64,000 nucleotides of DNA from Comamonas thiooxydans. GTDB lineage: Bacteria; Pseudomonadota; Gammaproteobacteria; Burkholderiales; Burkholderiaceae_C. The translations under genes were made by a program, and so were the position numbers. Where the stretch lies: positions 248,001 through 312,000 of the forward strand of contig NZ_BBVD01000007.1 in assembly GCF_000964545.1 (NCBI RefSeq). The letters run 5' to 3'. This document shows, piece after piece, positions 7,824-15,361 of the stretch; positions within the stretch are counted from its first letter, which is position 1, and each line of letters begins with the position of its first letter. The notes beneath the pieces were generated by a model. It worked only from the letters and a program-made list of their open reading frames with translations. It ran no database searches and was not told where the DNA came from.

Positions 7824-8702
7824 CTAAGGGCTGGGGACAGTCAGCATCTTGACTTGGCTCAAGTCAATTGTCGATGCCGGCAGAAAGTCATCCTGCTCTC
7901 CCTTGCGGGCATAGCCCAGGGGATTGGCCACCACACGGCATTGCCATTCGCTGCCGTCCTCGCGCTGGCCGCATGCGATGTAGTCGCTGGCGCAATGCAG
8001 ATGGCCGTGCAGCCAGAGCTGGGCATGGGGCAGAAAGTCGTCCATCACATTGCAGAAACCGGCCGTGCCGGGTACCAGGCCGTAGCGCGGATCGGCACTG
8101 CGCAGGCTGGGCGCAAAGTGGGTCACGGCCACCGTGGGTCCGTCAAAAGGCTGCTGCAGCGCAGCGCGCAGCCAGTCCTGGCAGAGCAGGCTTTCCTCGC
8201 GCATGGGCGCGGCCAGAAACGGCTCGCCCTGGCGACTGCCACCTGTCTTTTGCAGATAGAAATTGGCGGCGCGAAAGGCCTTCTCGCGCAGCTTGTGCAA
8301 GCGCGTGGCATCACTCACGCCTTCATGCATGGCCATGGCGTCGAAGTCGCTCCACAGCGTGGTGCCGATGAAACGCACCCCGTCCATGACCACGGTTTCA
8401 CGATCGAGCCAGATCAGACCCAGCCTGTCGCACACACGCTGCAGGCGCAGCCTTGCCTCGTCGAAGTCCTGCATGTCGTATTCGTGATTGCCGGGCACGA
8501 ACAGCACGGGTGTGGGCCAGTTGGCGTATTGCGGCAGCGGCGAGAAACGCTCCAGCCCGAAGTTCTCGCCGTCGACCTGGGTACTGCTCTGGTAGGAGCC
8601 GATGTCGCCGGCCAGCACCAGCACATCGGCGCCCGCGGCTGGCTGGGCCACGAATTGGGGGTGGACTTCGAGGTGCAGGTCGGACAGCAGCTGGATCTTC
8701 AT
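7824..8702 (-). CDS. Calcineurin-like metallophosphoesterase
   Basis: A 292-residue protein with the complete dimetal phosphoesterase motif series: DLHLE near residue 8, LAGDIGSY, PGNHEYD, VTHFAPS and HGHLH. These supply the Asp, His and Asn ligands of the two catalytic metals. The family hydrolyses phosphomonoesters or phosphodiesters; the substrate is not evident. No signal peptide, so cytoplasmic. It is followed at 29 bases by the universal stress protein gene on the same strand. Confidence 0.88.
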   Translation of the reverse strand: MKIQLLSDLHLEVHPQFVAQPAAGADVLVLAGDIGSYQSSTQVDGENFGLERFSPLPQYANWPTPVLFVPGNHEYDMQDFDEARLRLQRVCDRLGLIWLDRETVVMDGVRFIGTTLWSDFDAMAMHEGVSDATRLHKLREKAFRAANFYLQKTGGSRQGEPFLAAPMREESLLCQDWLRAALQQPFDGPTVAVTHFAPSLRSADPRYGLVPGTAGFCNVMDDFLPHAQLWLHGHLHCASDYIACGQREDGSEWQCRVVANPLGYARKGEQDDFLPASTIDLSQVKMLTVPSP

Positions 8703-8715
8703 GTGGCTAGTTTAG

Positions 8716-9696
8716 TCAACCATGGTGAGTGACCTGGGCCGAACCGTTGGCAAAGGTGATCTCGGCCGAGCGCGTCAGCGTTTTCAGCAGCCAGTCATAG
8801 GCCTGCGGGTGCGGGCCGCGCCGACGCCACAGTGCATCCACATGCACGGGCGTGACATCGAAGGGCAGATCGCGCAGCTCCAGCTGGTCGCTCATGCCGG
8901 TCACGGGCACAAAATGGCGCGGCAAGATGGTCAGTAGATCGGAGTTGAGCACCACGCGCGCCGCGGTGAAGAACTGGTTGACGGTGAGCACCACTTCGCG
9001 CGAACGCCCCAGCGAGGCCAGGGCCTCGTCGATGAAGCCGAAGGAGCGGCCCGAAAAGCTGACCAGCATATGGCGTGCCGCGCAATAGTTGTCCAGCGTC
9101 AGCGGAACATGCGCCAGCGGATGGCCTTTGCGCATCACGCACAGGTACTCGCCCTCATACAGACGGCGGCTGTCAAACGCCACCAGACCGCCAGCCTGGG
9201 CACGCGCCGTCAGATCGGCCAGTACGGCGGGGAAATAGCCCACGGCCATATCAGCCTCGCCATCATCGAGCAAGGGCCTTGGATCGCGCGTGGTCAGCGG
9301 CAGCAGGCGTATGCCCAGGCCCGGTGCCTCGCGCGCCAGAATCGGGTACAGCGGCGGAATCAGCGTGGCTGCCGTGGCATCGGCCATGGCGATCACGAAC
9401 GTGGTGGCGGCCGTCTCGGGATCGAACTCATCGGGTGCGAGTGCACCCTCCAGATGCTGCAAGGCCTCGCGTATCACCGGCCACAGGGCCTGGGCACGCG
9501 GCGTGGGCTCCACGCCCTGTCCCTGGCGCACCAGCAGCTCGTCGCCCAGAACCTCGCGCAGCCGGCGCATTGCATTGCTGACCGCCGGCTGGGTGATGCT
9601 GAGCTTGTGCGCCGCACGCGTGAGACTGCGCTCGGACATGACCTCGTCGAAGACGCGCAGCAGATTGAGATCCAGAGAACGAAAGTTCAAAGACAT
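8716..9696 (-). CDS. LysR-family regulator, NodD/LinR-like
   Basis: A 326-residue LysR regulator. The helix-turn-helix is LNLLRVFDEVMSERSLTRAAHKLSITQPAVSNAMRRLREVLGDELLVRQG and the effector domain has the FVIAMADATAATLIPPLYPILAREAPGLGIR start typical of the NodD/LinR/PcaQ-like branch. The start at 9696 is used; another ATG lies four codons upstream at 9708. An AT-rich TTCAAA/TTTGAA dyad 38 bases upstream is a likely autoregulatory box shared with the divergent membrane-protein gene at 9832. Confidence 0.85.
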   Translation of the reverse strand: MSLNFRSLDLNLLRVFDEVMSERSLTRAAHKLSITQPAVSNAMRRLREVLGDELLVRQGQGVEPTPRAQALWPVIREALQHLEGALAPDEFDPETAATTFVIAMADATAATLIPPLYPILAREAPGLGIRLLPLTTRDPRPLLDDGEADMAVGYFPAVLADLTARAQAGGLVAFDSRRLYEGEYLCVMRKGHPLAHVPLTLDNYCAARHMLVSFSGRSFGFIDEALASLGRSREVVLTVNQFFTAARVVLNSDLLTILPRHFVPVTGMSDQLELRDLPFDVTPVHVDALWRRRGPHPQAYDWLLKTLTRSAEITFANGSAQVTHHG

Positions 9697-9734
9697 GGCA
9701 TCACCCAATACATCACTGCCGTGAATGCTACAGA

Positions 9735-9773
9735 TTCAAAATATAAATTTGAACACACCTAGGGTAATCCCTA
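9735..9773. promoter_or_regulatory. Candidate LysR box and second dyad between divergent genes
   Basis: TTCAAA (9735-9740) and TTTGAA (9748-9753) form an AT-rich dyad of LysR-box size. A second dyad TAGGG-TAAT-CCCTA follows at 9760-9773. Both lie in the 135-base gap between the LysR gene and the divergent membrane-protein gene. Confidence 0.45.
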
Positions 9774-9831
9774 TAGTTACACCTATTCCCCGGGCAATTC
9801 GCCAAAAGCGTGGGTCAAAGGGTTAACTGCC

Positions 9832-10260
9832 ATGAGCAACTTTATTTACAACTCCTACTGTGTCGAGCACCCTGGTGTGGTGCGTATCTATCAAGCCAGC
9901 GATGAACGCATGGCCGCCATTGCCGCCGAGCACGAGGCGCAATCCCAGTCCAGGTCGTACTGGATGGTGCTGGCTGTGGTGCTGGCCGCCCTGGCCGCCG
10001 GCGTCTTCCAGGCCACCGAAACCTGGAGCGACGGTCATATGATGGCTGCCTGGATGGTTCTGTGGGCCATGGCCTTTGCCAGCATTGCCCTCTTCTCCAC
10101 TCCCGCACGCCGTGCCATCAATCTGGTGCGCACCGGCTACCGCGCCTGGGTCAAGAGCCGCCAGCAAGCTGCTGCCGATGAACGCGTCTGGAACGCCGCG
10201 CTGCAAGATGCCCGCCTGATGGCCGATCTGGCCCGTGCCATGGATCGCCAGAGCCGCTAA
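9832..10260 (+). CDS. Hypothetical inner-membrane protein with two transmembrane segments
   Basis: A 142-residue protein that I do not recognise. Residues about 44-61 (WMVLAVVLAALAAGVFQA) and 72-88 (AAWMVLWAMAFASIALF) are hydrophobic and probably cross the membrane. The N-terminal 40 residues and the basic/amphipathic C-terminal 50 residues (RTGYRAWVKSRQQAAADERVWNAALQDARLMADLARAMDR) would be cytoplasmic. It is divergent from a LysR gene and followed by a strong terminator, so it is a single-gene unit that may be the regulator's target. Confidence 0.7.
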   Translation: MSNFIYNSYCVEHPGVVRIYQASDERMAAIAAEHEAQSQSRSYWMVLAVVLAALAAGVFQATETWSDGHMMAAWMVLWAMAFASIALFSTPARRAINLVRTGYRAWVKSRQQAAADERVWNAALQDARLMADLARAMDRQSR

Positions 10261-10276
10261 GCTCCGCGCCTCTCCG

Positions 10277-10312
10277 AAAAAAGCCGCTGCCCACAAGGCC
10301 AGCGGCTTTTTC
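10277..10312. terminator. Bidirectional terminator after the membrane-protein gene
   Basis: AAAAAGCCGCTG (10278-10289) and CAGCGGCTTTTT (10300-10311) form a 12-bp stem with A and T runs on the two sides, 17 bases after the membrane-protein stop. Confidence 0.85.
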
Positions 10313-10395
10313 ATGCCCGCTCAGCGTCTCATGAAATCGGCGTCAACCCCTTGTCCGACAGGCGCCAACAGCTATCAACACAACGGTTCAAAAAC

Positions 10396-10432
10396 AAAAA
10401 GCCCTGCGGCCAACGGCCTGCAGGGCTTTTTT
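10396..10432. terminator. Bidirectional terminator downstream of pckG
   Basis: AAAAAGCCCTGC and GCAGGGCTTTTTT form a long GC-rich stem 15 bases beyond the pckG stop. It works in both directions but chiefly terminates leftward pckG transcripts. Confidence 0.85.
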
Positions 10433-10446
10433 ATTCTGTCAAAGGC

Positions 10447-12303
10447 TTAGGCGGACAGACGCTCTTTGAGCTTGGCCTTGGTATCCAGCATGGCCTTGGG
10501 CAGGTTGTAGGCCAACTTGTCGAAATGCTCGCCGTGCAGCTTCATTTCCTCGGCCCAGGCCGCCTTGTCGATATTGGTCACGCTGTCGAACTGGGCAGCA
10601 TCGAAGTCCAGACCGCTCCAGTTGATTTCGGCGTACTGGGGAGCAATGCCAAAGGCGGTTTCCTGACCCTGAGCCTGGCCTTCCAGACGGTCGATCATCC
10701 ACTTCAGCACGCGCATGTTCTCACCGTAGCCGGGCCAGACGAACTTGCCTTCGGCATTCTTGCGGAACCAGTTGGTGGTGAAGATCTTGGGCAGAGTTGC
10801 GCCCTGGCCTTCGATCTTGGCGCCCAGATCCAGCCAGTGCTGGAAATAGTCGCTCATGTTGTAGCCGGCAAAAGGCAGCATGGCGAAGGGGTCGCGGCGT
10901 ACCACGCCTTGCGCGCCAAAGGCGGCGGCCGTGGTTTCGGAGCCCATGGTCGCAGCCATGTACACGCCCTCGGTCCAGTCGCGGGCTTCGGTCACCAGAG
11001 GCACGGTGGTGGAGCGGCGGCCGCCGAAGATCATGGCATCGATCTTCACGCCGGCGGGATCGTCCCAGGCTTCGTCCAGCGCGGGGTTGTTGGTCGCAGC
11101 CACGGTAAAGCGGGCATTGGGGTGGGCGGCCTTGGCGCCGGTTTCCTTGGCGATCTGGGGCGTCCAGTCCTTGCCTTGCCAGTCGATCAGGTGATCGGGC
11201 AGCTTGCCCTGGTCCTTTTCCATGCCTTCCCACCACACGTCGCCGTCATCGGTCAGGGCCACATTGGTGAAGATCACGTTCTTGTCCAGGCTCAACATGC
11301 AGTTCGGGTTCGTGAGCATATTGGTGCCAGGAGCCACGCCGAAGTAACCGGCTTCGGGGTTGATGGCGCGCAGCGAGCCGTCGGCCTGGGGCTTGATCCA
11401 GGCGATGTCGTCGCCGATGGTCGTGACCTTCCAGCCGTCGAAGGCCTTGGGCGGCACCAGCATGGAGAAATTGGTCTTGCCGCAGGCCGAGGGGAAGGCC
11501 GCAGCCACGTGGTACTTCTTGCCTTCGGGGTTGGTAACGCCCAGGATCAGCATGTGCTCGGCCAGCCAGCCCTGGTCACGGCCCATGGTGGAGGCGATAC
11601 GCAGCGCAAAGCACTTCTTGCCCAGCAGCGCATTGCCGCCGTAGCCCGAGCCGTAAGACCAGATTTCGCGGGTTTCAGGATAGTGAACGATGTACTTGGT
11701 CTTGCTGCAAGGCCAGGTGGTCTCGTCCTTCTGGCCTGCGGCCAGAGGTGCGCCGATGGTGTGCACGCAGGGCACGAACTCGCCGCTGGTGCCGATCACG
11801 TCATACACGGCCTTGCCCATGCGGGTCATGATCTTCATGTTGACGGCCACATAGGGGCTGTCGGACAGCTCGATACCCACGTGGGCGATGGGCGAACCCA
11901 GCGGGCCCATGGAGAAAGGCACCACGTACATGGTGCGGCCAGCCATGCAGCCGTCGAACAGCGGGTTCAGCGTGGCGCGCATTTCGGCAGGTTCCATCCA
12001 GTTGTTGGTGGGGCCTGCGTCTTCCTTTTTGGCGGAGCAGATATAGGTGCGGTCTTCCACGCGAGCCACGTCCGAAGGATCGGTCCAGGCCAGGAAGGAG
12101 CCAGGGCGCTTGGCCAGGGGCTTGAAGGTGCCGGCATCCACCAGTTGCTGGCACAGCGCGTCATATTCGGCTTGCGAGCCGTCGCACCAGTGGATCTGGG
12201 CAGGCTTGCACAGCGCGGCCATTTCGGCGACCCAGGCAATGAGCTTGGGGTTCTTGACGTAGTCGGGAGCCTGGATGTTCAGGCTTTGCACAGCGGCGTT
12301 CAT
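10447..12303 (-). CDS. pckG: Phosphoenolpyruvate carboxykinase (GTP)
   Basis: Catalyses oxaloacetate + GTP to phosphoenolpyruvate + GDP + CO2, the entry to gluconeogenesis when growing on acids and aromatics. The 618-residue length and the kinase-1a P-loop FPSACGKTNFSML are those of the GTP-dependent class (not the ATP class), together with the GSGYGGNALLGKKCFALR segment that carries substrate-binding residues and a reactive Cys, and FGGRRSTTVPLV further on. It stands alone between terminators. Upstream, a good sigma-70 promoter (12474-12502) with a 20-bp palindrome just downstream of the expected transcription start indicates repressor control. Confidence 0.96.
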   Translation of the reverse strand: MNAAVQSLNIQAPDYVKNPKLIAWVAEMAALCKPAQIHWCDGSQAEYDALCQQLVDAGTFKPLAKRPGSFLAWTDPSDVARVEDRTYICSAKKEDAGPTNNWMEPAEMRATLNPLFDGCMAGRTMYVVPFSMGPLGSPIAHVGIELSDSPYVAVNMKIMTRMGKAVYDVIGTSGEFVPCVHTIGAPLAAGQKDETTWPCSKTKYIVHYPETREIWSYGSGYGGNALLGKKCFALRIASTMGRDQGWLAEHMLILGVTNPEGKKYHVAAAFPSACGKTNFSMLVPPKAFDGWKVTTIGDDIAWIKPQADGSLRAINPEAGYFGVAPGTNMLTNPNCMLSLDKNVIFTNVALTDDGDVWWEGMEKDQGKLPDHLIDWQGKDWTPQIAKETGAKAAHPNARFTVAATNNPALDEAWDDPAGVKIDAMIFGGRRSTTVPLVTEARDWTEGVYMAATMGSETTAAAFGAQGVVRRDPFAMLPFAGYNMSDYFQHWLDLGAKIEGQGATLPKIFTTNWFRKNAEGKFVWPGYGENMRVLKWMIDRLEGQAQGQETAFGIAPQYAEINWSGLDFDAAQFDSVTNIDKAAWAEEMKLHGEHFDKLAYNLPKAMLDTKAKLKERLSA

Positions 12304-12331
12304 GGGGGAAGTCCTTCAATTAAAAAACCAG

Positions 12332-12369
12332 TTTTTCAAAGAAGCATCCTCGGCTGCGTCTTTGAAAAA
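12332..12369. promoter_or_regulatory. Hairpin in the pckG 5' leader
   Basis: TTTTTCAAAG (12332-12341) and CTTTGAAAAA (12360-12369) are perfect inverted repeats around an 18-base loop, 28 bases before the pckG start. If transcription begins near 12467 this is in the untranslated leader. It may affect mRNA stability or be a second protein site. Confidence 0.45.
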
Positions 12370-12436
12370 AGGCTTTTGAAGGTGTCTCGCTTGCTTTCCC
12401 TAGCGCTTGTTGGCGCCTGAAATCCGTCTGAAATAG

Positions 12437-12456
12437 TCAAAACAACCTTGTTTTGA
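12437..12456. promoter_or_regulatory. Candidate repressor operator for pckG
   Basis: TCAAAACAA and TTGTTTTGA are perfect 9-bp inverted repeats separated by CC. The site lies about 11-30 bases downstream of the transcription start predicted from the promoter at 12474-12502, the classical place for a blocking repressor. Confidence 0.6.
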
Positions 12457-12473
12457 ATAGCAGCGGGAGATCG

Positions 12474-12502
12474 ATTTTAGGTAGGGGCCTTGAATTTGTC
12501 AG
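12474..12502 (-). promoter_or_regulatory. Sigma-70 promoter for pckG
   Basis: Read on the minus strand: CTGACA at -35, exactly 17 bases, then TAAAAT at -10; each hexamer matches consensus at five of six positions. Transcription would start near 12467, leaving a leader of about 165 bases. Further upstream (12520-12565) lie two similar TATGCAT-containing dyads that might bind an activator. This and the neighbouring sites account for the gene-free stretch 12304-12624. Confidence 0.6.
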
Positions 12503-12578
12503 CAAATCATGGGCAATATCTATGCATTTTGCGCATCAATATATGCATATCGCATTCATTCATAACCTGCACAGACGT

Positions 12579-12602
12579 AAAAAAACCCCGCGTCGCGGGG
12601 TT
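12579..12602 (-). terminator. Terminator for the small membrane-protein gene
   Basis: AACCCCGCG and CGCGGGGTT form a perfect 9-bp stem with a one-base loop. On the minus strand it is followed by a run of T, 23 bases beyond the stop of the small gene at 12625. Confidence 0.8.
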
Positions 12603-12624
12603 GGGCTCGAGAAGGTTGGAATGC

Positions 12625-12762
12625 CTAGGCCATGTTCACGGCGATAAAGGCCAGCAGGAACATCATCACGGCGCCAGCGGCGGGAATGATGATGGGGATA
12701 TAGGGCACAACGGCTTCGGCCGCGTCCTGTGCCTCGTGGTTCACTGCGGAATCATCTGACAT
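12625..12762 (-). CDS. Small single-span membrane protein (45 aa)
   Basis: A 45-residue protein not assignable by eye. The first 20 residues are acidic (MSDDSAVNHEAQDAAEAVVP) and residues about 21-42 (YIPIIIPAAGAVMMFLLAFIAV) form one transmembrane helix. The ATG at 12762 is preceded by a strong AGGAGGAG site about 10 bases upstream, and a clean terminator follows, which together argue that this small gene is real. Size and topology resemble accessory subunits of respiratory or transport complexes, but nothing in the sequence shows which. Confidence 0.65.
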   Translation of the reverse strand: MSDDSAVNHEAQDAAEAVVPYIPIIIPAAGAVMMFLLAFIAVNMA

Positions 12763-12943
12763 GTGATCAATGCTCCTCCTGAAAGCAGGCGGTGAAACAA
12801 GCAAGCTCTGCGGCCATTCTAGGCACAGCCCTGGCGACATGGCTCAGGGAAAGCCATAGCCACTCTTTGCGCTCAGACCCGTATCCCATGTCCGCCAATG
12901 GCGAACAGCACTTCTTCGATGTCGACCATGCGCAGATAAGTTC

Positions 12944-12956
12944 GCACTCGGAGTGC
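12944..12956. promoter_or_regulatory. Operator-like dyad upstream of slipin gene
   Basis: GCACTC-G-GAGTGC is a perfect 6-bp dyad with one central base, about 110 bases upstream of the slipin start and in the 303-base gap with the divergent small membrane-protein gene. Nothing else is obvious in the gap. Confidence 0.35.
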
Positions 12957-13065
12957 AACAGCATATGCTGGGCTTGCGGACGACCCGGCGCCGATTAAGA
13001 AATCGATGTGCACCGTCCAACGTCAGATCGCAGCGCCGAAGTCCCTCGCTGAAAGGATGGCTTCT

Positions 13066-13836
13066 ATGGTTAGCGCTTCTTTCCTGTTCTGGCTGATCCT
13101 GCTGATGCTGGTGATTGGCCTGGGGACGGCGTCGATCCGGATTTTTCGCGAGTATGAGCGCGGCGTGGTCTTCACGCTGGGGCGCTTCTGGAAGGTCAAG
13201 GGGCCGGGACTGATCTTCATCATTCCTGCCATCCAGCAGGTGGTACGGGTGGATCTTCGCACCGTGGTCCTGGAGGTCCCCGCGCAGGATGTGATCTCGC
13301 GCGACAACGTCTCGGTCAAGGTCAATGCCGTGATCTATCTGCGCGTGGTGGATGCGGAAAAGGCGGTGATCCAGGTGGTCAATTATCTGGAGGCCACCAG
13401 TCAGCTCGCGCAAACCATGCTGCGCTCCGTACTGGGCAAGCATCAGCTCGACGAAATGCTGGCAGAGCGCGAATCGCTGAACCTGGACATCCAGCAGGCG
13501 CTGGATGCGCAAACCGACACCTGGGGCATCAAGGTCTCGAACGTGGAGATCAAGCAGGTCGATCTGACCGAATCCATGATCCGGGCGATCGCACGTCAGG
13601 CCGAGGCCGAGCGAGAACGCCGCGCCAAGGTGATTCACGCCGAAGGCGAATTGCAGGCTTCGGAAAAACTGTCTCAGGCAGCGAAAGTTCTGGCGCAGGA
13701 GCCTCAGGCCATCTTGCTGCGCTACCTGGAGACGCTGACCGTGATCGGCGCGGACAGGAACACCACCGTGGTGTTCCCCTTGCCCATGGACCTGGTGACC
13801 CCGCTGATCAAGAAGATCACGCCCCTGCAGGCCTGA
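13066..13836 (+). CDS. Slipin/stomatin-like SPFH (band 7) membrane protein
   Basis: A 256-residue SPFH-domain protein. The N-terminus (SASFLFWLILLMLVIGLG) anchors it to the inner membrane, followed by the band-7 domain (IFREYERGVVFTLGRFWKVKGPGLIFIIPAIQQVVRVDLR) and an Ala/Glu-rich coiled coil (AIARQAEAERERRAKVIHAEGELQASEKL). Bacterial slipins form large oligomers in membrane microdomains and often partner with an NfeD protein and a protease; neither gene is adjacent. The start at 13066 has AGGATGG upstream; an in-frame ATG three codons earlier is possible. Confidence 0.85.
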   Translation: MVSASFLFWLILLMLVIGLGTASIRIFREYERGVVFTLGRFWKVKGPGLIFIIPAIQQVVRVDLRTVVLEVPAQDVISRDNVSVKVNAVIYLRVVDAEKAVIQVVNYLEATSQLAQTMLRSVLGKHQLDEMLAERESLNLDIQQALDAQTDTWGIKVSNVEIKQVDLTESMIRAIARQAEAERERRAKVIHAEGELQASEKLSQAAKVLAQEPQAILLRYLETLTVIGADRNTTVVFPLPMDLVTPLIKKITPLQA

Positions 13837-13857
13837 GCAAGGCCTGCGGCTCAAGCC

Positions 13858-15057
13858 TCACACCAGGGCCGCCTCCATGCCTGCGCGGCGCAGTTGCTCC
13901 AGCACCTCGCTCACATGGGCGTGGCCGCGTGTCTGCAGCACGAACTCGATCTCCACATTCTGCGCGGCCAGCATGGTGAAGGCACGCTGGTGATGGACTT
14001 CCTCGATATTCGCGCCGGCTCCGGCCACCGTGGCCGTGATCTGGGCCAGCACGCCGGGTACGTCGCGCGCGCTGACACGCACACGCGCCAGACGACCGGA
14101 GCGCACCATGCCGCGCTCGATGATGGCAGCCAGCAGCATGGGGTCGATATTGCCGCCCGACAGCACCAGACCTATTTTCCGGCCCTTGAAGCGAGCGGGA
14201 TAGCGCAGCAAGGCCGCCAGGCCCGCCGCCCCTGCGCCCTCGACCAAGGTCTTCTCGATCTCCAGCAGCATGAGCACGGCCTGCTCTATATCTCCTTCGT
14301 CCACCAGCAACAAATCGTCCACGCAGCGCTGCACCACCTCCTGGGTGATGATGCCTGGCTGGGTCACCGCAATGCCCTCGGCGATCGTCGAAGCCCCCAT
14401 GGGAAGATCTGTGTGGCGCAGGGCATTGACCATGGAGGGAAAGCGCTGCGTCTGCACACCCACGATCTCCATCTCGGGCTTGATGGCCTTGGCTGCCGTG
14501 GCAATGCCCGCAATCAGACCGCCGCCGCCAATGGCAATGATCAGCGCATCCAGATCGGGCTGTGCCTGCAGGATTTCCAGCGCCAGCGTGCCCTGGCCCG
14601 CAGCAATCGCTTCGTCGTCATAGGGATGGACAAAGGTCAGCTGCTGCTCCTGCGCCAGCTGATAGGCATGGGCTCGCGCCTCGGCCAATGTGTCGCCATG
14701 CAGCACCACCTCGGCACCGAAGCCGCGCGTGCGCTCCACCTTCACACCGGGAGTGAAGCGCGGCATGACGATGACGGCACGCAGACCCAGCCTTTGAGCG
14801 TGATAGGCCACGCCCTGGGCATGGTTGCCCGCACTCATGGCGACCACGCCGCGTGCGCGCTCGGCATCGCTGAGCATGAGCAGCTTGTTGAGCGCGCCAC
14901 GCTCCTTGAAGGATGCAGTGAACTGCAGGTTCTCGAACTTGAGATAGACCTGCGCCCCCGTGATCTGCGAGAGCGTGCGTGATTCCACAAAAGGGGTTTG
15001 AAGGACGGCGCCATTCAGGCGCGCAGCGGCGGCTTGGATATCTGCAAAGGTCAGCAT
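13858..15057 (-). CDS. Threonine ammonia-lyase (dehydratase) with C-terminal ACT domain
   Basis: PLP enzyme converting L-threonine to 2-oxobutanoate and ammonia. The 399-residue product has the PLP lysine in FTASFKERGALNKLL (K51), the phosphate-binding IGGGGLIAGIATA loop, and a C-terminal ACT-like domain (RVSARDVPGVLAQITATVAGAGANIEEVHHQR) that ends at residue 399. One ACT-type domain and this length fit the TdcB/short IlvA class rather than the ~510-residue biosynthetic IlvA with two regulatory domains. It could be catabolic or biosynthetic. It is convergent with the slipin gene (21 bases) and divergent from boxC. Confidence 0.88.
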   Translation of the reverse strand: MLTFADIQAAAARLNGAVLQTPFVESRTLSQITGAQVYLKFENLQFTASFKERGALNKLLMLSDAERARGVVAMSAGNHAQGVAYHAQRLGLRAVIVMPRFTPGVKVERTRGFGAEVVLHGDTLAEARAHAYQLAQEQQLTFVHPYDDEAIAAGQGTLALEILQAQPDLDALIIAIGGGGLIAGIATAAKAIKPEMEIVGVQTQRFPSMVNALRHTDLPMGASTIAEGIAVTQPGIITQEVVQRCVDDLLLVDEGDIEQAVLMLLEIEKTLVEGAGAAGLAALLRYPARFKGRKIGLVLSGGNIDPMLLAAIIERGMVRSGRLARVRVSARDVPGVLAQITATVAGAGANIEEVHHQRAFTMLAAQNVEIEFVLQTRGHAHVSEVLEQLRRAGMEAALV

Positions 15058-15142
15058 GGTGGATCCATTTTGCAAGCAGCTCATCACCCCGCGCCAGTGC
15101 TGGGTTTGCGAATCAAGGGCATCCAGCTCGGTTGCTCAGTAA

Positions 15143-15158
15143 TTGATAGCTTCTCGCC
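15143..15158. repeat. Copy of dispersed intergenic repeat (GATAGCTTC type)
   Basis: TTGATAGCTTCTCGCC lies in the threonine ammonia-lyase/boxC divergent gap and matches the elements at 3552 and 53273. Confidence 0.45.
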
Positions 15159-15255
15159 TTTTCCTAGCAATGGAATAGCCGCAAAAACACTTCAAATCCG
15201 GCGCCGTTCTGCGAACTATGAGCACCTAAGGATTTCCCTTGGTTTCAGCGAAACA

Positions 15256-15333
15256 TGCAACATAGTGCCTAAATCAACGTGCTTTTTTTCGATGAATCTG
15301 CATAATTGTGCCAACACCGAGTCAGTAACTGCA
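15256..15333 (+). promoter_or_regulatory. boxC upstream region with three TGCA elements
   Basis: TGCA occurs at 15256-15259, 15299-15302 and 15330-15333 in an AT-rich stretch before boxC. BzdR/BoxR regulators of benzoyl-CoA pathways are known to use TGCA-containing operators, so these may be control sites. The element at 15299 overlaps a CATAAT that could be a -10 hexamer. TGCA is only four bases, so chance occurrence is possible. Confidence 0.35.
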
Positions 15334-15361
15334 CTATCTTTCATCTCAGCAGGAGCCGAGC

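Noticed and set aside
10351..12420. 689-codon open frame antisense to pckG
   Set aside because: Its composition is that of a high-GC shadow frame, and pckG on the other strand is complete with all motifs.
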